Shown here piece by piece: positions 10,101-18,000 of a DNA stretch of 38,780 nt (positions are counted from its first letter, which is position 1; each line of letters starts with the position of its first letter). The notes beneath the pieces are model-generated. The model had not been told where the DNA came from, searched no databases, and saw nothing but the letters and a program-made list of their open reading frames with translations. The stretch is from Bacteroidales bacterium (GTDB lineage Bacteria > Bacteroidota > Bacteroidia > Bacteroidales > JAFGHD01). The position numbers and the translations under genes are program-made. The stretch covers positions 1 to 38,780 of the forward strand of contig JAFGME010000103.1 of assembly GCA_016927695.1 (NCBI GenBank), read 5' to 3'.

Positions 10101-12601
10101 TAAGGGCTTCCGGCACAGGTGAGTACGCCGCTGATATCGCCTCCCGGCAAAGGCGTAAATGTTTGTTCAAAGGGAAATGGCCCCATGTCGGCGCGGGTGC
10201 CGTCCGGATCAGGCGGCGAAGCGGGGTTTCCGCCATCAATGGCCGGGGATTTTCCTTCATCGGGCAGCGGGAAGCCTGGCCACTTTAACTGATAGTTCGC
10301 ATTTACGGGAGATACAAACAAGGGATCCTGATGGAGCACACCGGCGCCGGTATAGGCAGTGTCCTCCATGATGGAGTACTGAACGGCAACAAAAGCGCTG
10401 CCCGCAGTGTCAATCCTTCCCGATCCATTGTTCCAAAGGATGGAGTTTTCAATATCAAGCCCACCCCAGGCTACCTGAATAGCGGGTTGGAAGGGCGCTG
10501 CCAGATTGTGTGCAACCGTTGTGTGAAAAAGAGAAGGGTGAGAGCCAATAATATAAAGGGCGGAGCTTGTATCTGCATTGTTGGAAAAGATCAGTGACCG
10601 TTCAATGACCATATCAGAATTTGAATGACACAGGATGCCACCCCCAACGCCCGGAACGGCTGTATTGCTGTATATTTTGGATTGGTTCACGTATGCGCCT
10701 GACTCTGTAAGATACATGCCGCCTCCCATATACACCACATCATTGCTGTGGATAACCACTTCATCGAAAACAGCATCGGAAGATGACAATCCGATTCCTC
10801 CGCCATACAATGACGCATTATTGCAAATCGTATCCCGGTAAAAATGGGCAGGGGAATTATAGTTGCAATAAACTCCCCCGCCATTCGAAAAGGCCTGGTT
10901 GTTGCGAAAAACGTTGTAACTGATCATGGGGGAGGATTCGGAGAGGTATAAGCCACCGCCCATTAATGCCTCACAGCTTTCTATCACACAATTTTTTATC
11001 CGGATATCAGAAGTGTCGATGCAGGCAATCCCGCCTCCGTAACCGGCATTTCCCCCGTAAACCCGGTTGTGTTCAAGCAGCACCCTGGAGGAGTTTTCGC
11101 AATATACAGCGCCGCCATAGGTGCTTCCCAGCCCCATCACCTGGAGATAGTTGCCATAACCGTTGTCAATCCGGCAATAGGCCAGCTTCGAACTGTCGGC
11201 AGCATAATCGTTAAGGTTGATAAACCTTATCCCCCTTGAGCCGATGACCGGATCCGACACATGAAAGAAGATAGTATCGGCCGGTGTGCCAACGGCTTCA
11301 AGCCTGCCTTGTACTTCGAGTTTATATCTTCCCTCAAAGAAAACCTCAACACCGGGTTCAATGATCAATTGATCGCCCGGATCAACAATATGATTATAGT
11401 AGATATGGTAAGGGCTTCCGGCCAGATCCCAGGTTCCGTTCAAATTGGCTGTCTTTGGACGAATTTTCACACAGGCATGTTCCCATACATCAAAGGTATA
11501 ACCGTCAACGGAAAAATCATCAATGGAGTAAAACCCGTTGAAGTTTCCGTACCAGCCCCAGTTGCAGTGAAACATATCGCCGGTGGTATAGGCGTCGAGT
11601 ACCCAGGCATGTCCTGCATCCTGCTGGTTGTCTCTTGCGCCGTATATCACCGGACGGTTAAGGTCAAGGTCCTCTTTCATTTTATCCACCCAGGTGGCTG
11701 AATAAGAGGAACGGGTAATATCATCGGCGCCGCTGTTAAAGTAGAAATAATCCTTGAGGGCATTGCTTACGTCGCTGTTACCCCAACCCCAGGCTCCCGA
11801 ACCATCGGGGCCGAAATCCATATCCACCGAAACGGCACAATGATACATCAGTTGCGCTAAATCATCATGATAGGTGGTGGCGGTATCCGGCATATTGTCG
11901 AAATTATATACGGAATTTCCAAAATTTGCCGTCTGCGTTCCGTAATCGGGATGAGTATAAGTGTGGCTGCCGGTTCCTTTCCACGGGTGTTCCCAGTAGT
12001 TGAGCACCTGTGCCATGGCGACGCCAACGCAGCCTACCAGCGCATGTCCGTCAGGTCCGGCAGTATCGGGCGGACAATGGGAATTATAAAAGGTACCCTG
12101 TCCCCATGTGGTAGATAGCAAAGGAACAAAGCTTTTCACCTCTTTGGACGAAAAATTATCCGGATCAACCAATAGACGCTGCCATTCAAGCGTTGTTTCC
12201 TGGTCCGGTTCAACACCTGCCTTCCGGGCGGCATAAATCTGCTTCCTGAGCCGGGTTAAGATATAAAATTCAAATGCCGGCGGCATATCATTCTCATCAT
12301 AACCGCTTTCAAAGGAATACCCCAATACGGGCTGCACACAATCATCCGCTGAAATGATGGCAAATCCTTTCGGATGATACTCTATGACATAAAATACCGT
12401 TTCGCCGTTTTCCCGGTTTTCGATAACCCTGGCAATGGTGGGAGATTTCAATACATCTCCTGATCGCCCGGCATGCAGATTGAGTGCAACACGCTTCGCT
12501 TTTATTACATCCACATAATCAGCAAAGGCAAAAATCGTTGTTAACAGCAAAAACACTGTGATCAATGCTTTTAGCAGAATGGTGTGTCCTTGTTTTTTCA
12601 T
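7184..12601 (-). CDS. Giant secreted protein B: C10 (streptopain-like) peptidase with beta-helix repeats and shared C-terminal module
   Basis: 1805 residues. A signal peptide (about 1-27) is followed by a Spi-like propeptide (28-150) and a C10 cysteine peptidase (160-380). The probable nucleophile is Cys191 in GHALVGCVGVAMAQ and the catalytic His is His331 in AGHAWVLDAY, followed by the typical NWGWYGNFNG. Three right-handed beta-helix stretches follow, starting near 386, 820 and 1110, with many GGGI/GGGV turns. The last 224 residues (1582-1805) are the module shared with giants C, D and E, with two dockerin-like loops. C10 peptidases are secreted as zymogens and mature by cleavage. A surface or secreted protease-adhesin is inferred. 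The start is an ATG 7 nt after the small T9SS-tail-like gene, so the two are probably co-transcribed. All catalytic residues that can be seen are intact. Confidence 0.9.
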   Translation of the reverse strand: MKKQGHTILLKALITVFLLLTTIFAFADYVDVIKAKRVALNLHAGRSGDVLKSPTIARVIENRENGETVFYVIEYHPKGFAIISADDCVQPVLGYSFESGYDENDMPPAFEFYILTRLRKQIYAARKAGVEPDQETTLEWQRLLVDPDNFSSKEVKSFVPLLSTTWGQGTFYNSHCPPDTAGPDGHALVGCVGVAMAQVLNYWEHPWKGTGSHTYTHPDYGTQTANFGNSVYNFDNMPDTATTYHDDLAQLMYHCAVSVDMDFGPDGSGAWGWGNSDVSNALKDYFYFNSGADDITRSSYSATWVDKMKEDLDLNRPVIYGARDNQQDAGHAWVLDAYTTGDMFHCNWGWYGNFNGFYSIDDFSVDGYTFDVWEHACVKIRPKTANLNGTWDLAGSPYHIYYNHIVDPGDQLIIEPGVEVFFEGRYKLEVQGRLEAVGTPADTIFFHVSDPVIGSRGIRFINLNDYAADSSKLAYCRIDNGYGNYLQVMGLGSTYGGAVYCENSSRVLLEHNRVYGGNAGYGGGIACIDTSDIRIKNCVIESCEALMGGGLYLSESSPMISYNVFRNNQAFSNGGGVYCNYNSPAHFYRDTICNNASLYGGGIGLSSSDAVFDEVVIHSNDVVYMGGGMYLTESGAYVNQSKIYSNTAVPGVGGGILCHSNSDMVIERSLIFSNNADTSSALYIIGSHPSLFHTTVAHNLAAPFQPAIQVAWGGLDIENSILWNNGSGRIDTAGSAFVAVQYSIMEDTAYTGAGVLHQDPLFVSPVNANYQLKWPGFPLPDEGKSPAIDGGNPASPPDPDGTRADMGPFPFEQTFTPLPGGDISGVLTCAGSPYYVDGDLMVPQGDELVIEPCVSLIFRGNFALEVRGRLLAEGTHADRINFAPSDTVTGWKGIRFYNTESNSQDSSVLRHCRVTFGRGNPAVQYKGGALLFTSSGDVLVENCLLNKNRVTNQGGAVYIHGSNGPLLVNNTIENNRALSGGGVFGIYTQINLSGNTIQNNTAEYGGAVHIHTSHFNSAGDVFRHNWADLYGGGLYFEAHGSCTFDPVNKSNIYLNYAGAAGLDLFYTGNMANIKHVVVDTFTVQYINKHFVYPTQSFTMNMSNHVVDQMAGDLYVSPTGSDSNSGTSSSAPLKTMHMACMKILAEEANPRSIWLAEGTYSEGATGEVFPVNWRSYVSMKGAGIDVTVIDGEDKNHLLFCYDDTGFSIDSITFREGYGQHGGAIRLEEGSSPAISNVLVTENQATKTGGGIYCKESSPYIYDATISHNYAHEYGGGIMASSSDPTILKALIAHNSTIYGGGGIYATLYSDVTLDSLTIYKNTAANGGGLCFFFVCNGTISNTLIQENQAPSQGGYNGTGGGVYISYSSSPDFYNTQVLYNEADYRAGGIYASGAIASTFSNCLVEGNSANSGGGLYVGGGSSGTTRFYNAIISNNSSLNGHGGGVYLDGGNQAFYNATITGNAANGWGQGGAVHNQNSNSLFASSILWGNTPNEINVAGGSVSAEYCNVEGSYPGAGNIDSDPVFIYGSHGPYHLSSSSPCIDAGNPDTTGMSLPVYDFAGNLRIANDTVDMGAIEYQSTAAISLDLKVFLEGPFNGSEMNTDLIGLTEFPLSQPYHIVPWNYTGAEAVAAIPGTDVVDWVLIELRDAPDAASAGSAAVVARQAAFLMRNGSVRGLNGTSLLFFNETVTYSLYAIIWHRSHIGVMSAAPLTKTGGVYSCDFTNDASQAYGGTQGHKEIAPGIWGMIGADGNADGQINNADKNDVWAMQAGASGYRTGDFNLDSQVNNNDKNDVWAPNTGLGGQVPE
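7187..7858 (-). other. Shared C-terminal module, copy in giant B
   Basis: 224 residues beginning ISLDLKVFLEGPFNG. Conserved landmarks are PWNYTG, VVDWVLIELRD, ARQAAFL, HRSHIGVMS, APGIWGM, then loop 1 DGNADGQINNAD and loop 2 DFNLDSQVNNND, ending GGQVPE. The two loops, about 30 residues apart, have the DxNxDGxxNxxD spacing of dockerin type I calcium loops. Loop 2 has Ser where loop 1 has Gly. Confidence 0.85.
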
Positions 12602-12608
12602 AATGTAT

Positions 12609-12839
12609 TTACTTTAAATGAAATGATTTTTTTATTCTGATGCCGTCTGAGTCAACAGTCAGCCAGTATTTTCCGCCGGGTTCACGGAGTGATATTATCT
12701 CGTAATGGCTTTTTGTAAAATCTTTGTTAAAAACCTGGTGGCCAAGGGCATTGGTAATATCCAACCTTCCTTTGTCCAGGATTTCTCCGAAACGAACAAA
12801 TACGGTTTTGTCTTTTACTAAAATCATTATTGAATTCAT
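12609..12839 (-). CDS. Free-standing T9SS type A sorting-domain-like peptide (76 aa)
   Basis: 76 residues from the ATG at 12839, with no signal peptide and no cargo domain. The sequence follows the T9SS C-terminal (Por secretion tail) pattern almost throughout: VKDKTVFVRF corresponds to the usual 'PNPvkdkl.v.f', then LDITNALGHQV, then ISLREPGGKYWLTVDSDGI and a KKSFHLK end. Only the leading PNP is absent. In T9SS cargo this domain sits at the C-terminus of a large exported protein and is cleaved by the sortase PorU. A free copy is unusual. It ends 7 nt before giant B, which lacks such a tail. It could be a partner supplied in trans, or the remnant of an older cargo gene whose body was lost. 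A good promoter element upstream (12876-12883) favours expression. Confidence 0.6.
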   Translation of the reverse strand: MNSIMILVKDKTVFVRFGEILDKGRLDITNALGHQVFNKDFTKSHYEIISLREPGGKYWLTVDSDGIRIKKSFHLK

Positions 12840-12875
12840 ATCAACCCGTTTTCATCTCATCTCATGATGAATATT

Positions 12876-12883
12876 CAAATCTA
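12876..12883 (-). promoter_or_regulatory. Probable -7 element of the small peptide / giant B operon
   Basis: The minus strand reads TAGATTTG (TAnnTTTG). A TTTG lies 21 nt upstream at 12905-12908, close to the spacing of the Bacteroidota -33/-7 pair. The ATG at 12839 is 36 nt downstream. A second match, TATTTTTG at 12905-12912, overlaps that -33 box and is an alternative. Confidence 0.5.
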
Positions 12884-13065
12884 CCATGAAACCCGGTTTT
12901 AAAACAAAAATAATCCCGGATATTAAGTGGACAAAGGCAGAATTATAAGTAGATAAAATGTAGATATTCAATCTGTAATAAAATATAATTATTTGATAAT
13001 AAATGATTTATGAAAAAGCAATTGAAGACCTGTTTTTTATCTTTATTAAAATGCAGTGGATTTTG

Positions 13066-13073
13066 TATTTTTG
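13066..13073 (+). promoter_or_regulatory. -7 element of the unit B regulator
   Basis: TATTTTTG matches TAnnTTTG. It lies 36 nt before the ATG at 13110. It also lies inside the longer frame that starts with GTG at 13056, which supports the shorter protein. The -33 region is weak. Confidence 0.5.
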
Positions 13074-13109
13074 AAAACCGGGAGTTATGATTACAAAAAC
13101 AATCCGTTC

Positions 13110-14906
13110 ATGGTGAGCCGAAATTTTGCCCTCGTAATTTGTTTCATTTCACTTACAAGCTTAAGTCAGCATCCGGTGCATGACAGCCTTGCGGGCTTAT
13201 TGAATTCCAGCCCTGAACAGGAGCATGCCATGATATATAATGAGGTATCGAAGCGGTTGTTTGAAGATGAAAATTTCAGGGAGTCGGCAGGTATGGCGCT
13301 TAAAGCATTGAAGCTTGCAAAAAAATACCACTCCGTTGAAGAGGAATATCAGGCCCTGATCAGCATGGCCTACATTCATTATGATCTGGGCGAAATGGAT
13401 ACTTCGATATTTTTCGCTCAGGAAGCGCTGAAGATTGCTGAACAGAACAATAAAGTAATATGGAGGGCACGGATATACAACCACCTGGGAAATTCATATT
13501 CCAGAATTTCAGTTTATGACCGGTCATTGTTTTATTTTCTCGAATCCATGAAAATTGTTGAGGATACCCTCCCGGAAACATCCCGCGAAAGAAATCAATA
13601 CTATAAATCCCTGCTATTGAATAATATAGGAACAGTTTACAAAAACATGGGACAGTATGATATCGCCCTTGATTACTTTAACAGATCGCTTACCATACGA
13701 AGGAAGCTCTTGGATTTGAACGGTATCGCTTCCTGCCTGCAGAATATTGGCACTATTTACGAGTACAGAAAAAATTATGATACCACCCTGATACTCTACA
13801 AAGAGGCGCTTGTAATCAGGGATTCATTGAAACAGCAGGGTTATGTGGCTGAATTACTGTTGAATATGAGTGTTGTTTTTATGAACACTGCCCGATATGA
13901 AAGGGCTGAAGAAAAGCTTCAGCAGGCAGTCAGGATTTTCGGGTTGCTTGATAAAAAGAGGTTTCTCTCTTTTTCCTACCTTAAATTGGCTGATCTATAC
14001 ATGCAAACCGGCAAGCCCGAATCAGCCTATGCCTTTATTCAAAGAAGTATTGAGATATCAGCCAAACATAATTTTAAGGTGTACGAAAGAGATGGTTATC
14101 AACTTTTGTCAATGTATTATGCTAACCAAGGCGATTACCGTGAGGCATGGGCATGTCAAAACAGGCAGATGGCTTTGACCGATTCGGTATTTTCAACAGA
14201 ACTTACCTCGCGGGTGGCAGAGATGAGGTCAAAGTATGAAACAGAAAAAATGGAAGATAAGATTATATTGCTCTCCAGGGACAATGAAATACAGAGCCTG
14301 AAAATCAAGCGCAAATCAACCCAGGTATATATTCTTGTTTTTATTGCCGTTGTTTTTTTTCTGTTGCTTTTGGTCACCTTTTTGCTGATGAACAGAAGGC
14401 ATCTCAAACAAAAACAGATAAAATCAGAACTGGAAAAAAGCAGGTTGCTGGAAAACAGGCTTTTGGAAGAAAACGCTTACCAGAGCAAGCAATTGACTAC
14501 CCATGCACTGAATATGCTTCAAAAGAACAATTTGCTGCAGGCATTGGATAACGAGCTCAAAACCTTTTCGACCAGGGCTGATGATGCGTTGAAAATTAAA
14601 CTGCGTGATATACGGCGGCAGATCAACCGGAATATGAACTCGGAAAATGACTGGGAGTTGTTTAAACTCTATTTCGAAGAAGTAAACAAGGAGTTTTTCA
14701 GTTCCCTGCAGGAAAAGAGCCGGGAGCTGACCACCGGTGACCTGAAGCTTGCCGCCCTGATAAAACTCAACTTAAGTATAAAAGAGGCCGCCGCCGTATT
14801 GAATATCTCCCCCGACAGCCTGAGGAAATCCCGTTACCGGCTCCGCAAAAAGCTTGGGTTGCATGATCGCCAGAACCTTGCTGACTTTTTGAGCAGCATC
14901 AACTGA
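13110..14906 (+). CDS. TPR - transmembrane - LuxR-type HTH regulator (unit B)
   Basis: 598 residues from the ATG at 13110, which gives a signal peptide (MVSRNFALVICFISLTSLS). A longer frame from GTG at 13056 would begin upstream of the promoter element. TPRs cover about residues 35-370 (for example LLNNIGTVYKNMGQYDIALD). A strong transmembrane helix lies near 403-425 and a coiled coil near 430-480. The C-terminal HTH (about 540-598) has NLSIKEAAAVLNISPDSLRK and RYRLRKKLGL. It is clearly paralogous to 5251-7086: same order of domains and the same KSRYRLRKK end. It is divergent from the giant B operon across a 270-nt gap, so it probably regulates that operon and itself. The signal sensed is unknown. 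Confidence 0.85.
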   Translation: MVSRNFALVICFISLTSLSQHPVHDSLAGLLNSSPEQEHAMIYNEVSKRLFEDENFRESAGMALKALKLAKKYHSVEEEYQALISMAYIHYDLGEMDTSIFFAQEALKIAEQNNKVIWRARIYNHLGNSYSRISVYDRSLFYFLESMKIVEDTLPETSRERNQYYKSLLLNNIGTVYKNMGQYDIALDYFNRSLTIRRKLLDLNGIASCLQNIGTIYEYRKNYDTTLILYKEALVIRDSLKQQGYVAELLLNMSVVFMNTARYERAEEKLQQAVRIFGLLDKKRFLSFSYLKLADLYMQTGKPESAYAFIQRSIEISAKHNFKVYERDGYQLLSMYYANQGDYREAWACQNRQMALTDSVFSTELTSRVAEMRSKYETEKMEDKIILLSRDNEIQSLKIKRKSTQVYILVFIAVVFFLLLLVTFLLMNRRHLKQKQIKSELEKSRLLENRLLEENAYQSKQLTTHALNMLQKNNLLQALDNELKTFSTRADDALKIKLRDIRRQINRNMNSENDWELFKLYFEEVNKEFFSSLQEKSRELTTGDLKLAALIKLNLSIKEAAAVLNISPDSLRKSRYRLRKKLGLHDRQNLADFLSSIN

Positions 14907-14961
14907 CAGGCTGCCTATTATTTTTGTAATTGCAGAATATCCAGCCAAATACTGTTCAGCC

Positions 14962-15010
14962 CTTTCAACTTTTCACTTTTCATTTTCCATTTTCCACTTT
15001 CCACTTTTAA
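14962..15010. repeat. T-rich heptamer tract after giant C stop codon
   Basis: Plus strand has units TTTTCAC, TTTTCAT, TTTCCAT, TTTCCAC, TTTCCAC ending in TTTTAACTATT beside the giant C stop codon. The same end sequence occurs at giant E. It lies in the convergent gap between the unit B regulator and giant C. Confidence 0.7.
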
Positions 15011-18000
15011 CTATTGTGGCACCTGACCGCCTATCCCTGTATTCGGGATCCAAACATCATTCTTGTCGCCATTGTTCACCTGGCTGTCGAGGTCAAAATC
15101 ACCTGAAAGATAACCCCCTGATCCGGCTTGTGGCGACCAAATATCAAGCTTGTCACCGTTGTTGATCTGACCGTCTCCATTGCCGTCGGCGCCAGCCATA
15201 CCCCAGATGCCGGGGGCGATTTCCTTATGACCGTTGGCGCCACCGAATACCTGACCGGCGCCTGTCGAAAAATCATAGCTGTAAATGCCACCAGTGTCAA
15301 TTAAAGGTATAGCAGACATGATTCCAATATGGTTGCGATGCCATGCCACAACATACAATTCATAATCCGGCGTAACAGGGAATGTAAGGTTTGAGGAGCC
15401 ATCCATCCCGACAACGGAACCGTCTTTCAGAAGGAAGGCCGCCTGTTGCGCAATAACAGTTCCCGATGTTGCAGAGGCAGCATCTGTGGTATCACGAAGC
15501 TCGATCAGAATCCAGTCAGCCACATCGGGGTTGGGAATGGAGGCAACCGATTCAGCGCCGGTGTAGTACCAGGGTGCAACGTTGTAAGGCTGATTGAGAG
15601 GAATAAAGCCCGCAGCATTTAATGTTGTGAGCATTTCCCCCTGACTATAAGGGCCTTCAAGCATGAGGGTGAGCTCCAGTTCAATACCTCCCCCGACCCA
15701 GAATATCCTGTTAAAAACATCGTCTTCGTACGCTTCACCGGAAAAAGCGCCTGAATAGTCAATGAAGGTTACTTCACCATGATTTACTGTTTTCCTAACA
15801 TTGCTGCCGGTATTGCCATAGGTGTCTTCAAACCTGGGGGCCCCTATAATGAAAACCTGGTCATTGTCTAATGTTAACAGGGTTGAAGGGGCCGGAGCGC
15901 CTTTTCTGAATGTACAATGGTTAAAACGGTTATCAGGATTGTTTGGGCTTACGTAACCTAAAGGACCTACATTGATCCCATCCGAATCCATATTTTCGAA
16001 AATGGTATACCTGGCTTCGATAATGCCTGAAACATTAAAACTATAGGTTCCTGTTGAAATATTTGTAACAAGAATACCGTTTGCTTCCTCGCCAAGAACT
16101 TTTAGCCTGGCTCCATTAGATACAGTAAGTGTGCTACCATCATCAAGATGCAATTCACAACCTGATGTCATTTCAAATATGCCACCCTGGTTAATATTAA
16201 CATTTCCACTTACTGAAAGCATTGCATCATTATTACCAATAAATGAACCTGAATTGATATTTAATTCATTTGCTACAATTGCAGGCCACCAATCCCAACT
16301 GATATTTGCCGTCTGCAATTTAGCAATCGTAAGGTTGTAAAATGTTTCAGTGGTGAGTATACTTGCATTATTACTTCCGCTGAAGATAACCGTTCCTGTA
16401 TTTGGGATAAATCCTCCCGGCCCAACATTATTGGTCCAGTTTGCTCCGACATAAATAAACCATTGTTCACCATCAAGTGTTCCGGCATCAATAATCAGAT
16501 CATTCGTAATAACCAGATCACTGCTGAGAGCAACAGTATTAGATTTACCCTGGTCTCCAATCAGATTTCCATAAAGCTCCAATGGAGAACCTTCCATTGC
16601 AGCTTTATTAATAACAACGTCATACAGGGTGGATCCGGGCACCTGTGAGATAGAATCATCCCCTGACCCATAAAATTCAAAAGTACCACCATCAGGATGA
16701 AAATCATTCCGGCCACATTTAAAACTTCCTGTTGTCCTGATTGTTCCTCCGGTAATATTTTCTGTGAGAGTGTAATTACTGTTTATTATATCGATCCCAC
16801 AATCCGTTAAATCCAGAACACCTCCGCTCATCTCAATCAATGCATCATGAGATCCGGGCCAATGACTGGAAGTTCCTGAGATAAACATTGTGCCATCATG
16901 TATATGTACTTCACCGTTAAGGTCTACCGGGCCAGATTTAGGATCATTCTTTCCGCCAGGAGGTGGAGGTATTGTAATAGTCCCCCCATCTAAAATCCAT
17001 TTGCCATATATACCATCATCATAAAGATCATCTGCAGTAAATGAACCCTCGTTCAACACATAGATTATACCGGCTGTCCAGTCAAATTCATTGCAAACCA
17101 CATGGGTTCCATCCATACGTATACCCCCGCCGGATGCTTTATTCAACTCAAGTTCATTAAAATGTTCATCTGATATATATTGCGGATAGTTTCCACCATC
17201 AAATATAACCCGCCCTCCAAAAACTCCTATACCTTGAACAAATCCCGTTTCGCCAACATTATTGGTCCAATTTTTTTCAATATAGATATCATGACAATTT
17301 AATGAGTATGGCTCCTCGGCACAGCTTAACGCACCATTCATAATCAAAAGATCGCCGTTTATATCCAAATCCGAAGGTCCCATGTAGCATGTTCCTCCGG
17401 ACTTATTAATTGTAAGATTTCCAATCTTAAACAACTCATCATAATCCTGGTAATCTATAATTTGGTCTGATGAACCATTCATCCTCAGTATTGTACCAAG
17501 CAGGTTGATATCATTGGTATTGTCTTCAACAACAAAATTTCCCCCACACCTGATGATACCGGCAGAAATTGTGGTTCTGCTGCCATTAAAAAATGTGATA
17601 TCACCGGCAACATCTATGTATTCATTACTTTCATCCAAAAATAGCTCACCTCCATCTTCTACCTGAAAAGCAAAAGAGACGGGATCAACAACAGTAAGTG
17701 TTTGGTAATTATTCATTTCAAAAACCCCTTCACTTATCACGAATGTACCAAGGATGGTTGCGCTTTGACGCAATTTAAGGTGCTTATTTAAACTTTTCAT
17801 AACCACGACATTGCTATAGGTATCATCTCCATTGCCATCACGCCAGTAGGTATCGCTAAAACCTTTGAAATAAAGGTAAGAATGGCCACCGTTCATTGTA
17901 AACTGGCCATCACTGGTATTGAAATTACCATAACAATGCAGGTAACCATAGTCATTCATCATAACTATTGCACCGGGTTCGAGAAAAAGGTTAAGGCAAT

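Larger units (their letters stand above)
12840..13109. other. Divergent intergenic region between operon B and its TPR-LuxR regulator
   Basis: 270 nt of AT-rich DNA with no gene. It contains promoter elements for both directions (12876-12883 minus, 13066-13073 plus). It is the natural place for a regulator binding site serving both genes. I see no convincing long inverted or direct repeat in it. Confidence 0.6.
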
